Below, in pieces: positions 1-7,938 of a stretch of 64,000 nucleotides of DNA. Where the stretch lies: NCBI GenBank assembly GCA_965212545.1, contig CBDBVB010000005.1:94356-158355 (forward strand), read 5' to 3'. The translations under genes and the position numbers were made by a program. The notes under the pieces were generated by a model, which saw only the letters and a program-made list of their open reading frames with translations, did no database searches and was not told the DNA's origin. The DNA is from JABDIP01 sp965212545 (GTDB lineage: Bacteria > Pseudomonadota > Alphaproteobacteria > DSM-16000 > Inquilinaceae). Position 1 is the first letter of the stretch. The number at the start of each line of letters is the position of its first letter.

Positions 1-608
1 GCAACCGCGTCGATGGTCAGCCCGGCGGCGCGGCCGTCATCCGGCACGATCGACGAGAACCGGTCAATTAGATTGGCGACCCGCGCATCCGGCGTCGCCG
101 AAGAGGCCGGCAGGTCGAGCGACAGTTCGAATTGCGTCGGTATACAGATATCGCTGCAGACCAGCAGATCGAGCCGGCCGTCGAGCAGCACCGGCTGGCC
201 GGTCTGGGCCGGAGTGATGGTAAGTGGGAACACCACCTCTCCCGCATATCCGAAGGTGTCGATGCCGAATAGCGTGAAACGGTGCGGCGCCGGCCAATCG
301 AATCGCACATCGGCGGCATTGCGCGATCCTGTCCAGTCGATCGTCGGCGGCAATCCGGCCTCGCCCGGGGATCGCCAATAGGTCTTCCAGCCATCGGGCA
401 GCCGGATGTGCAGGCCGGCGGGGATTCCCTGCAGATCGCCGACCCCCTCGGATGCGCCAATCAGCCGCGCATCGACGAACGCGTCGTCCACCAACTCCTG
501 CGAGACCCAGCTGCCGCGTGCCGCCTCGGCGGAGCCGAACCAGCCGAGCACAATGGCGGCGCCGCACAGCGCGGCCATCACCTTCGTGGCGGAATGGATC
601 CGGGACAT
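1..608 (-). CDS. DsbD/ScsB-like thiol:disulfide interchange protein, N-terminal part (runs off window)
   Basis: Only the N-terminal ~202 residues are present; the gene continues past base 1. The ATG at 606-608 is followed by a signal peptide (MSRIHSATKV..., hydrophobic core AALCGAAIVLGWF, cleavage probably after AEA). The mature part has the look of the DsbC/nDsbD-type periplasmic domain: a PDGWKTYWRSPGEAG segment, a TLFGIDTFGYAGEVVFPL segment, and a CSDICIP motif whose two cysteines four residues apart match the redox pair of ScsB/DsbD N-domains. In this family the periplasmic domain passes electrons from a membrane domain to periplasmic partners such as cytochrome c assembly or copper-tolerance proteins. 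The membrane and thioredoxin domains would lie outside the window, so the full architecture is inferred. It is divergent from the yqgE gene. Confidence 0.75.
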   Translation of the reverse strand, partial: MSRIHSATKVMAALCGAAIVLGWFGSAEAARGSWVSQELVDDAFVDARLIGASEGVGDLQGIPAGLHIRLPDGWKTYWRSPGEAGLPPTIDWTGSRNAADVRFDWPAPHRFTLFGIDTFGYAGEVVFPLTITPAQTGQPVLLDGRLDLLVCSDICIPTQFELSLDLPASSATPDARVANLIDRFSSIVPDDGRAAGLTIDAV

Positions 609-790
609 CGCTCAGGCCTTTCCGCGTGCTTCGCCGCGACCGGCACGCCAAGTGGCAGGACAGAGTATTAGCATCGATCTGATATATATTTAGGCGCACT
701 CTGAAATTGCTGTCACAATTCCGTCAGGAGCCGGTGTTAGTCCGGCGATCGAACCGGTTTAAAAGGACCACGAACAGGCACCGCGCACAC

Positions 791-1366
791 ATGTTCGATG
801 AAATGGACGAGTCAGGCTACATGTCGGGGCAGTTGCTGATCGCCATGCCGAGTATGGCCGATCCGCGCTTTGCCCGCACCGTCATCTATCTCTGCGCACA
901 CAGCGATCAAGGGGCAATGGGGCTGGTGATCAACAAGCCGATGCCGCAGATCACCTTCGTCGACCTGCTCGAGCAGCTCGAAATCGAGACCGAGGGCACG
1001 GTCGAGGATCAGGTGGTGAATTTCGGCGGGCCGGTTGAGTCCGGCCGCGGCTTCGTCCTGCACTCCGGCGATTTCCAGCGCGAGGGCACGATGATGGTCG
1101 ACGACACCGTCGGGCTGACCGCCACAGTCGACATCCTGCGCGCAATCGCCACCGGCGACGGGCCGGAACGCCATCTCCTGGCGCTCGGATATGCAGGCTG
1201 GGGGCCGGGCCAACTCGACAGCGAGATCCAGGCGAATGGATGGCTGCACGCTCCGGCCGACGATGCCATCCTGTTCGATCATGACCTCTCCACGAAATGG
1301 GAACGGTCGATCGCCAAGCTGGGAGTCACCCCTGCCATGCTGTCCGGCGACGCCGGCCACGCGTGA
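791..1366 (+). CDS. YqgE/AlgH family protein (UPF0301)
   Basis: A 191-residue protein with the family's typical opening (GQLLIAMPSM.DPRFARTVIYLCAH), the GAMGLVINKP motif and the GGPV..GRGFVLH segment. The usual length is 180-200 residues. I chose ATG 791 because it fits the family length; ATG 821 (MSGQLL) is also possible, and an upstream in-frame start at 707 adds residues that do not look like the family. The biochemical function is unknown; the family is widespread and was linked to alginate regulation by name only. The last codons overlap the GTG start of the following ABC ATPase (GTGA), so the two are probably cotranscribed and translationally coupled. Confidence 0.9.
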   Translation: MFDEMDESGYMSGQLLIAMPSMADPRFARTVIYLCAHSDQGAMGLVINKPMPQITFVDLLEQLEIETEGTVEDQVVNFGGPVESGRGFVLHSGDFQREGTMMVDDTVGLTATVDILRAIATGDGPERHLLALGYAGWGPGQLDSEIQANGWLHAPADDAILFDHDLSTKWERSIAKLGVTPAMLSGDAGHA

Positions 1367-2007
1367 CCGCCGCGCCAGGCGTGCGGTCAGATGCCGACCA
1401 CGTACCGGCCTCCGCCGCCTGCCTGACACTCCGCGCATTATCCCGTCCCGGGCTGGAGCCGATAACACTCTCGCTTGACCGCGGCGAATGCCTAGCGGTG
1501 AGCGGGCCATCGGGTGCCGGCAAATCCCTGCTGTTGCGTGCGATCGCCGATCTCGACCCGAATTCCGGCACAGTGGCCCTCAGCGGCGAGGATCGGGAGG
1601 ACATGTCGGCGCCGCATTGGCGCCAGCGGGTCGTCTACGTCGCCACCGAGCCCGGCTGGTGGGCGGACACTGTGGCCGAGCATTTCGAGGATTGGGACGC
1701 CGCGCGGCCCTGGGCGGAAACCCTCGGACTGCCGGCCGACTGCAACGACTGGACGGTGCAGCGGCTGTCGACCGGCGAGCGCCAGCGCCTGGGCCTGATC
1801 CGCGCCCTGGTGCGAGCGCCGGCGGTGCTGTTGCTCGACGAACCGACGTCCGGCCTCGACGCCGGTGCGACTGAAGCGGTGGAAGGCGCCATGGCGCGGC
1901 TTCGCGACGAGCACGGCACGACGATCATCTGGGTCACCCATGACGACGAGCAGGCGAAGCGCGTCGCCAGCCGCCGGCTGACGATCGAGAACGGCCAATG
2001 CCGGTAG
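1363..2007 (+). CDS. fetA: ABC transporter ATP-binding protein, FetA/YbbL type
   Basis: A 214-residue single ATPase domain. Walker A (GPSGAGKS, about residues 48-55), signature (LSTGERQ, 135-141), Walker B (VLLLDEPTSGLD from 155) and the H-loop histidine (VTHDD, ~193) are all intact. The partner permease FetB overlaps its 3' end by 10 bases. In E. coli the FetA-FetB pair exports iron and protects against oxidative stress; the same role is inferred here from pairing and similarity. The GTG start at 1363 overlaps the yqgE stop codon; the frame is open further upstream inside yqgE but that part is arginine-rich and unlike the family. Confidence 0.85.
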   Translation: MTAAPGVRSDADHVPASAACLTLRALSRPGLEPITLSLDRGECLAVSGPSGAGKSLLLRAIADLDPNSGTVALSGEDREDMSAPHWRQRVVYVATEPGWWADTVAEHFEDWDAARPWAETLGLPADCNDWTVQRLSTGERQRLGLIRALVRAPAVLLLDEPTSGLDAGATEAVEGAMARLRDEHGTTIIWVTHDDEQAKRVASRRLTIENGQCR

Positions 2008-2816
2008 CAGACGGAACCGGGTACATCCCGCTCGATTTCGTCGATCTGGGCCTCGCGGCCCTGCTCGTGGTTCTGAACGGCGCATTGTCGCTGGCCCTGC
2101 ACCTGCACCTTGAGCGGCAGCTGCTGATCGCCACGGTTCGCATGGTTGTGCAGCTGATCCTGGTCGGGCTGGTGCTGACCACCCTGTTCGCCATCGTGTC
2201 GCCGCTCTGGACCGGGCTGGCGGCGCTGGCGATGGTGCTGTTCGCCGGACGGGAGATCATGGCCCGTCAGGAGCGACCGCTGGCCGGCATCTGGTCCTAT
2301 GGCCTTGGGACAGGCTGCATGCTGATCGCCGCCGGCCTGGTAACGGTGTTCGCGCTGGCGACACAGGTCTCCCCGGACCCCTGGTACCACCCACGCTGGG
2401 CCCTGCCGCTGCTCGGCATGGTGCTGGGCAACACCATGACCGGGATCAGCCTGGGCCTGCACACCCTGACCACCGGTGCCACCCGCGATCGCGCCGGCAT
2501 CGAGGCGCAGCTCAGCCTCGGTGCGACGCGGAGCGAGGCGCTGCTGCCGGTCACCCGCTCGGCCATGCGCAGCGCCCTGATGCCGATCATCAATTCCATG
2601 GCGGCGACCGGGCTGGTGGCCTTGCCAGGAATGATGACCGGCCAGATCCTGGCCGGCGTGGAACCGACCGAGGCGGTCAAGTACCAGCTTCTGGTGATGT
2701 TCCTGATCGCCGGCGGCACCGGCCTGGGCGCGCTCGCGGCCGTCATTGGCGGGGTCTACCGGATCACCGACCACCGCCACCGATTGCGGCTGGACCGGAT
2801 CGCGCCGGCACGGTGA
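1998..2816 (+). CDS. fetB: FetB/YbbM family permease (UPF0014, iron export ABC permease)
   Basis: A 272-residue polytopic membrane protein with about seven hydrophobic segments beginning near residue 18 (LGLAALLVVLNGALSLAL). Family landmarks are visible: ERQLLIATVRMVVQLILVG, a GNTMTG motif, the cytoplasmic coupling region with RAGIEAQLSLGATRSEAL, and PGMMTGQILAG. It forms the membrane half of the FetAB exporter with the upstream ATPase, whose gene it overlaps. The C-terminal segment AAVIGGVYRITDH reappears, diverged, 1.5 kb downstream (see the relic at 4326-4367), which suggests a second copy of this gene once stood nearby. Confidence 0.87.
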   Translation: MPVADGTGYIPLDFVDLGLAALLVVLNGALSLALHLHLERQLLIATVRMVVQLILVGLVLTTLFAIVSPLWTGLAALAMVLFAGREIMARQERPLAGIWSYGLGTGCMLIAAGLVTVFALATQVSPDPWYHPRWALPLLGMVLGNTMTGISLGLHTLTTGATRDRAGIEAQLSLGATRSEALLPVTRSAMRSALMPIINSMAATGLVALPGMMTGQILAGVEPTEAVKYQLLVMFLIAGGTGLGALAAVIGGVYRITDHRHRLRLDRIAPAR

Positions 2817-2865
2817 TGGCACATGACCGACAATAGTCTGACCCTTTGATCGTCATGGCCAACTC

Positions 2866-3483
2866 ATGAGCATTCTGTTGACCGGTTTCGGACCGTTCCC
2901 CGGTATGCCCCGCAACCCCTCCCAATCCGTGGTTGAACGATTTCCAGACCGGTTGGGCAGGAATGAGATCCGTCGGGTCGTGCTTCCTACGATCTACGAC
3001 ACAGCGGGCGCGATGATCGAGACCCTGCTCGTTGAGACCAGGCCGGACATCTGCCTCTGCCTTGGCGTTGCCGGAGACGCCTTCCTGCGGCTGGAAACCG
3101 TCGCGCACAACCACGGCACGCTCTCGATCCCGGATGAGTCGGGGGCCATTCGCTCCGGCCCTATCGCGCCAACCGGCCCCGATACCTATGCCTGCACTCT
3201 CCCATTTCCTGCCCTTCATGCCGCGCTGGAGCGGCTTGGCATTGCCGCTGAGCTAACCGACGATGCCGGCGGTTATGTCTGCAACCATGTCTTCTATACC
3301 GCCCGGCATGCGACAGAGCGGCACGGATTGGCAACGGCATGCGGGTTCGTTCACGTACCACCGATCCGATCGATTGACAGCGAGAGCGAAGAGATCGACG
3401 GATTGGTCCAGTCTCTCCGGACCATCGTCGGACTACTGGTCGAAGGAATCCGACCGCTACATCGATCGATTTCGCGGCCATAG
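2866..3483 (+). CDS. Pyroglutamyl-peptidase I family (peptidase C15)
   Basis: A 205-residue cytosolic cysteine peptidase-like protein. It opens with LLTGFGPFPGMPRNPS, the classical C15 N-terminus. The catalytic triad can be placed as Glu77 (RLETVAHN), Cys139 (GGYVCNHVFY) and His163 (GFVHVPP), matching the E-C-H order and spacing of bacterial Pcp enzymes, which remove N-terminal pyroglutamate from peptides. Length is close to the usual 200-215. It lies between fetB and an AAC(3)-family gene, 43 bases before the latter, so the two may be cotranscribed; a link between their functions is not evident. The block looks like an accessory insertion behind fetB. Confidence 0.8.
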   Translation: MSILLTGFGPFPGMPRNPSQSVVERFPDRLGRNEIRRVVLPTIYDTAGAMIETLLVETRPDICLCLGVAGDAFLRLETVAHNHGTLSIPDESGAIRSGPIAPTGPDTYACTLPFPALHAALERLGIAAELTDDAGGYVCNHVFYTARHATERHGLATACGFVHVPPIRSIDSESEEIDGLVQSLRTIVGLLVEGIRPLHRSISRP

Positions 3484-3526
3484 GGCCTGGTCCTGAACCG
3501 GTTGGGCCGGAAGGTAACCCGAGATA

Positions 3527-4315
3527 ATGCCAGCGATCAGTGACGAGGTGTCAATTCCGGACATGACGGCGCAGCTACGTGCGCTGGGTGTCCAGGAGGG
3601 CGACGTGCTGTTGGTGCACACATCGTTCAGCACCGTCGGTCCTGTCGAACGGGGGCCAGCCGGGTTGATCGAGTCGCTTGTCGGCGCAGTCGGGCCGGCG
3701 GGTACGCTGGTCATGCCGGCTTGGACCGACGATGACGACGCCCCCTTCGATCCGGCGAACACTCCGGCCCCGCCTGACCTCGGGATCGTCGCCGATATCT
3801 TCTGGCGCCTGAAATCCGCCCGGCGTGGCAGCCATCCCTTCGCCTTTGCCGCAAGGGGGCCCAAAGCCGATCAGATCACCGCCGACCCGCTAGTGCTGCC
3901 GCCGCACCAGCCGGAGAGTCCGGTCGGCAGGGTACTGGATTGCGACGGCCGTATACTGCTTCTCGGCGTGAACCACGACGCGAACACGACGCTGCACCTG
4001 GCCGAACTGCTGGCCGGCGTTCCCTATCGGATACCCCGCCACATTACTGTAGCCGGGGAAAGCGGAGCGGCGCGGCTCGACTATCTTGAAATCGACCATT
4101 GCTGCCGGCTGTTTCGATTGGCCGATGAGTGGCTGAGACGGCGCGGCGTTCAAACGGAAGGGACCGTCGGACATGCGCCGTCGCGTCTGATGCGCTCTCG
4201 CGATCTGATCGACACCGTAGTGCCGCGGCTCAAGCGCAATCCGTTGGTTTTCCTCCATCCCGAAGGCTCAGGATGTGAGGAGTGCTCATTGGCCCGGGCG
4301 AGCATGTCGGACTAG
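3527..4315 (+). CDS. AAC(3)-family N-acetyltransferase
   Basis: A 262-residue protein of the aminoglycoside 3-N-acetyltransferase / YokD fold. Family features: LLVHTSFSTVG near residue 28, the AVGPAGTLVMPAW strand, an RRGSHPFAFAARG segment, the loop GVNHDANTTLHLAE that carries the catalytic His region, and CCRLF. Members use acetyl-CoA; some inactivate aminoglycosides, others (such as FrbF) act in natural-product or unknown metabolism. Nothing in the context (no integron, no transposase, no other resistance gene) argues for clinical-type resistance, so the substrate is open. A relic of a fetB gene begins eleven bases after its stop codon. Confidence 0.8.
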   Translation: MPAISDEVSIPDMTAQLRALGVQEGDVLLVHTSFSTVGPVERGPAGLIESLVGAVGPAGTLVMPAWTDDDDAPFDPANTPAPPDLGIVADIFWRLKSARRGSHPFAFAARGPKADQITADPLVLPPHQPESPVGRVLDCDGRILLLGVNHDANTTLHLAELLAGVPYRIPRHITVAGESGAARLDYLEIDHCCRLFRLADEWLRRRGVQTEGTVGHAPSRLMRSRDLIDTVVPRLKRNPLVFLHPEGSGCEECSLARASMSD

Positions 4316-4325
4316 CGAAGGCCCC

Positions 4326-4367
4326 GCCGCCTTCGTCATCGGTGGCGTCTACAGCATTACCGACCAC
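4326..4367 (+). pseudogene. Relic of a second fetB 3' end
   Basis: This short stretch, non-coding in its present context, reads AAFVIGGVYSITDH, close to AAVIGGVYRITDH near the C-terminus of the intact FetB (about 2748-2786). At the DNA level roughly three quarters of the bases agree and most differences are at third codon positions, so it is a diverged homologue and not a recent copy. Similarity fades on both sides. It probably marks the right edge of DNA brought in behind fetB by homologous exchange, or the remains of a duplicated fetB. The match is short; chance cannot be excluded. Confidence 0.45.
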
Positions 4368-4402
4368 TCAACGCCTGCTCCTCCGCGACGTCCCTCTCGG
4401 CT

Positions 4403-5251
4403 CTACCAGCGCTTCGCCACTTCCTGTTGCATGAAGGCCAGGCCGTCCTTGGCCAGGGCCTCTTCGGTGTCGTACATGCGACGCCAGATCTTCGTTGCGG
4501 CAACCAGTTCGGGCAATGACTCTCCGAAGGCCTCGATCGTCAGCCATCCGTCGTACCCGATATCGCGCAGAGCATCGAACGTCTCCGTCCAGGCGACACC
4601 CCCTTTACCCGGCGTGCTGCGGTCGTTTTCGGCGATGTGGACATGATTAATTCGGCTGGCGCAGTCGTGGATCGCGCCGCTCACGCTCTTCTCCTCGATA
4701 TTGGCGTGGAAGGTGTCGTACAGGACACCGCAGTGCGGATGCCCGACCGCATCGGCAAACCGGGTCGTGTCGGCGGCCGTGTTGAGCAGGTAAATCTCGA
4801 AGCGGTTCAAGAACTCCACCGCCAGCAGCACGCCTGTCCCGGCCGCGTGCTCCGCCAAGGCCTGCATGCTCTCGACGCCCCGGCTCCACTCATCGGCTGT
4901 CGGGCCGGTACCGGTGAAGAACCCGATCGGTCCCTGGTAAGGTCCGACCAGAGCCTCCGCGCCCATGGCTTCGCAGCAATCCACCGCCAATTTGTTGGCC
5001 GCGACACCCTTGGCGCGGACCGACGGATCGGCACTGATCGGGTTTTCGTCTTCGCCCCGCACCGTGCAGGCCGTGCGACGCAGTCCAATCTCGTCCAGGC
5101 GTTTACCCCAATAGACCGCCTGCTCCGGGGTCATCGTGAACACCGGCAGTTCGACTCCGTCGAAGCCGTCCGCCTTCAGCATCTCCAGCACGGGTAGCAT
5201 CGTGTCGTCCATGCTGCCGGTCCACAGCAGCAAGTTCATACCGAATTTCAT
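4403..5251 (-). CDS. Sugar (phosphate) isomerase/epimerase, D-tagatose 3-epimerase type
   Basis: A 282-residue TIM-barrel protein. The four metal ligands of the tagatose/psicose 3-epimerase family are all present with exact spacing: Glu146 (VEFLNRFE), Asp179 (LYDTFHANIEE), His205 (HVHIAENDRSTPG) and Glu240 (TIEAFGE). The NRFEIYLLNT loop and the GTP-like RSTPGKG segment are also typical. The expected chemistry is C3 epimerisation of a free or modified ketose using Mn or Co. A strong Shine-Dalgarno (AAGGAGG) precedes the ATG at 5251. It is the last gene of a three-gene minus-strand set with a Gfo/Idh/MocA dehydrogenase and another TIM-barrel protein, which points to stepwise oxidation and isomerisation of a sugar whose identity the sequence does not reveal. 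Confidence 0.85.
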   Translation of the reverse strand: MKFGMNLLLWTGSMDDTMLPVLEMLKADGFDGVELPVFTMTPEQAVYWGKRLDEIGLRRTACTVRGEDENPISADPSVRAKGVAANKLAVDCCEAMGAEALVGPYQGPIGFFTGTGPTADEWSRGVESMQALAEHAAGTGVLLAVEFLNRFEIYLLNTAADTTRFADAVGHPHCGVLYDTFHANIEEKSVSGAIHDCASRINHVHIAENDRSTPGKGGVAWTETFDALRDIGYDGWLTIEAFGESLPELVAATKIWRRMYDTEEALAKDGLAFMQQEVAKRW

Positions 5252-5296
5252 GGACTGCCTCCTTGTTCTTGTCGCCGCCCGTTGCAGTGTTCCGAT

Positions 5297-6463
5297 CTAG
5301 CCGGGGATGTCGATCCAGGTTCCGCGCCTCGCACTCTCCAGCACGGCATCGCACACGCGCTGGGTCCGCAGTCCGCTACGCAGGTCGGGTTGCGCCGGAG
5401 TTCCAGTTTCCAGCCCCGTCAAGAAATCGGCCAGTGTGTTCGTGAACGTATGTTCGTAGCCGATGGTGCAGCCCGGCACCCACCATTTGTCCATGTAGGG
5501 ATGCTCGAAATTCGTGACATGGATGCTCTGCCAGCCGGTGAGATGGTCCTCGATCTTCTTTCCGGTGTCCGGGTCGGCGTAGCGGAAGAACTCGAGCATG
5601 TGCGGGTTCTCGAGGTCGAAGAACACGGCGCCATTCTCGCCGTTGAGTTCCATCGCGTTATAGTTCTTGCGGCCGCGCGCGTAACGCGTGCTCTCGAATG
5701 TTCCCATCGAGCCATTGGCGAAGCGCGCGAGAAACATACAGGCATCGTCGATGTCGACCTTTTCGACTTTGCCGGTCTCGACATGTTCCCGTTCTTTGAT
5801 GAACGTCTCGGTCGACGCGACGACCCGGGCGATCGGACCGTTGATCCACTCCGCAGTGTCTATCGAATGCGCAAGCAGATCGCCTGTGACCCCGGAGCCG
5901 GCCACTTTCGAATCCAACCGCCACAAGGCCCGGCCACCCTGAGGCACGCCCTGGTCGATCGTGTAGTCCTGGTTATAGACGGCACGATAATGGAACGGCC
6001 GGCCGACACGGCCTTCGTCGACAACCTGCTTGAACAGTGAGATCGCCGGGACGCGTCGGTAGTTGAACCAGATCAGGTTGGCGACGCCGGCTTTCTCGAT
6101 CGCCGCCACCATCGCCTCTCCTTCGGTCGCGTTCATGGCCAGCGGTTTCTCGCAGACGACCATCTTGCCCACCTCCGCCGCGGCGATGACGACGTCGTGG
6201 TGCATGTGGTTCGGTACGCAGACATCGACGAGGTCGATATCGTCCCGCGTTACCAGTTGCCGCCAATCGGTTTCGACGGACTCAAAGCCCCAACGCGCAG
6301 AAAAACCCTCCAGGTTCGCGCGGTTCTCGGCACGTCCGTAGCAGCCTTTGAGAACCGGTTGGTGCTCGAGATCGAAGAAATGCCCGACCTGGGAGTAGGC
6401 ATTGGCGTGGGCACGGCCCATGAAGCCGCACCCCAAGAGGGCGACGTTGATTGACTTCGGCAT
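5297..6463 (-). CDS. Gfo/Idh/MocA family NAD(P)-dependent oxidoreductase
   Basis: A 388-residue two-domain dehydrogenase. The N-terminal Rossmann domain shows the dinucleotide motif ALLGCGFMGRAHANAY (residues ~8-23); the conserved EKP (VVCEKPLAMN) and the C-terminal substrate domain with YNQDYTIDQGVP and GSGVTGDLLAHSIDTAEWI follow. The lysine of EKP and the His/Asp of LLAHSIDTAEW are the usual catalytic set. Substrates of the family include myo-inositol, 1,5-anhydrosugars, and glycosides oxidised at C3. It sits between two TIM-barrel isomerase genes in one minus-strand transcription unit (45-base gap to the epimerase), so it likely oxidises a sugar that the neighbours then rearrange. Confidence 0.87.
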   Translation of the reverse strand: MPKSINVALLGCGFMGRAHANAYSQVGHFFDLEHQPVLKGCYGRAENRANLEGFSARWGFESVETDWRQLVTRDDIDLVDVCVPNHMHHDVVIAAAEVGKMVVCEKPLAMNATEGEAMVAAIEKAGVANLIWFNYRRVPAISLFKQVVDEGRVGRPFHYRAVYNQDYTIDQGVPQGGRALWRLDSKVAGSGVTGDLLAHSIDTAEWINGPIARVVASTETFIKEREHVETGKVEKVDIDDACMFLARFANGSMGTFESTRYARGRKNYNAMELNGENGAVFFDLENPHMLEFFRYADPDTGKKIEDHLTGWQSIHVTNFEHPYMDKWWVPGCTIGYEHTFTNTLADFLTGLETGTPAQPDLRSGLRTQRVCDAVLESARRGTWIDIPG

Positions 6464-6523
6464 GTATTCATCCTCCCTGCGCCTGGCCCGGCGCCAGGCA
6501 ATCTTTGTTTGTTCGGGTCGCGC

Positions 6524-7582
6524 CTATTCGCGCCAGCCGTGGGCGTCGCGGACCTTGATCATCGCTGCAAGTACCGTGTTCCAGGTATCCTGACTCAGCA
6601 TCACGCTGTTGGGGAACATGCAGCCATCCCAACACAGGTGCCGTATGCCCTTGGTGATGGCCCCATGCTCGTCGCGCAGCCAATAGCCGGCGTCGCGGGT
6701 GATATCCAGTTTGCCACTGGGATCGTCGGCCGGGCAGTGGCGGCCAGTCGCGTCATGGCTGCCCGAACCCTTCACCGTGCCATCGTTCTGCGCGATGTGC
6801 AGGTCCCGCGTCCACGGACGCAGCGCAGCCGTCATCGTCTTGAAGCCTTCCGCCAACGCGGCTTCATCCTGCCAATCGAAGTCCGCCGGCAGAATGCGAT
6901 CCTCCGGCGCATTGTAGCCGAGCAGGTACAGCATGGTGTGCGCCATATCGGCCTGGAAGCCGAGGACGTCCGGTCGATCCACAGCCTCCAGCAGGCGAAC
7001 CATCTCCTTCCAGCTATGCATGCCGCCCCAGCAGATTTCACCTTCGGCCACCAGGGTCTCGCCATGATCGGCAGCGATGTCGCACGCTTCCCTGAAGACG
7101 TCGGCAATCCGCTTGGTCATCCCGACCGGATCCTCGGCCCATTGGTCGACGCTGCCGGAAGAATCGATCCGAACGCCGCCGTTTGGCCGCACGCCATGGG
7201 CGCGGATCTTCTGCGCGATACCGCAGGCCTTACGCACTTGTTGGAGGAACCGATGCCGTTCTTCCGGCGAGCCCATGGCCGAGCCGCCGCCTGTCGGCGG
7301 CCACACCGGCGCGACGACGGTGCCGATCTCCATATCGAGGCCGCGCGCCTTGTCGACCAGCGCTTCGATCTCCGCGTCGCCGCTGTCGATATCGAAGTGT
7401 GGCGCGGCGAGAAACAGGTCGAAGCCGTCGAACTTGATCCCGTCCACCTCGGCCTTTGCGGTCAGGTCGAGCATCGTGTCGAGATCGATGAAAGGCTCTT
7501 CTGCGTCGGGGCCCTTGCCGACGACGCCGGGCCAGGTCGCGTTGTGCAACTTTGGCCGGTTGTTCCCTGACGGATCTGCCAT
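6524..7582 (-). CDS. Sugar phosphate isomerase/epimerase-like TIM-barrel protein
   Basis: A 352-residue protein of the xylose-isomerase-like TIM-barrel superfamily. Recognisable strands include VDGIKFDGFDLFLA, MEIGTVVAPVW, ETLVAEGEICWGG, VLGFQADMAHTM and RDLHIAQNDGTV; acidic and histidine residues at the ends of these strands (Glu in VAEGE, Asp in QADMAH, His in LHIAQND) fit a metal site. It is longer than the usual 270-300 residues because of an insert containing SHDATGRHCPADD. It is the first gene of the three-gene sugar set. Specific reaction unknown. The start at 7582 is preceded by a purine-rich stretch (GAGGCAAGA). Confidence 0.75.
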   Translation of the reverse strand: MADPSGNNRPKLHNATWPGVVGKGPDAEEPFIDLDTMLDLTAKAEVDGIKFDGFDLFLAAPHFDIDSGDAEIEALVDKARGLDMEIGTVVAPVWPPTGGGSAMGSPEERHRFLQQVRKACGIAQKIRAHGVRPNGGVRIDSSGSVDQWAEDPVGMTKRIADVFREACDIAADHGETLVAEGEICWGGMHSWKEMVRLLEAVDRPDVLGFQADMAHTMLYLLGYNAPEDRILPADFDWQDEAALAEGFKTMTAALRPWTRDLHIAQNDGTVKGSGSHDATGRHCPADDPSGKLDITRDAGYWLRDEHGAITKGIRHLCWDGCMFPNSVMLSQDTWNTVLAAMIKVRDAHGWRE

Positions 7583-7938
7583 TCTTGCCTCGCCGGTTGT
7601 TCAATTGTGCGGACGGTTACGACTCGCCATACAGCATCGTCCCACAGACCTGTCGAGTCTGGAGGCCAACGGGTTGTCGCCCGATTATGCTACAGTTAGT
7701 CGTGTGCCGGACAGGCCATGCATTGATAAGCGTCAAGCAGCGCGGCAACGCGGCGAGGGCGTTGCGAACGAGGTCCCCCTCAGAAGCGCCAATTGTCCTC
7801 TTGGGAGTTCCGTCCCCAGAACGCCTCCTGTTCAAGGTGAGGGCGCATATCGCGCACACCGGCTGCCTGCTGTAGGATGCTCTAGCTGGTGCCAGGTTGG
7901 AGAATTGGAGGCCTGGTTGTCGGTGTGAGGGCGGACGA
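7583..7938. other. Intergenic region between divergent catabolic genes
   Basis: About 355 bases separate the divergent TIM-barrel gene and the dioxygenase gene, so promoters for both must lie here. I see no convincing sigma-70 pair, no operator-like palindrome, and no conserved protein in any frame. Open frames crossing the region have no recognisable motifs and composition unlike the neighbours. The dioxygenase frame is open upstream to a TTG at 7897, but the extra residues look non-native. Confidence 0.4.

Noticed and set aside
3527..4315. AAC(3)-family gene as an acquired aminoglycoside resistance gene
   Set aside because: The fold is right, but there is no mobile context, and many chromosomal family members have other substrates.
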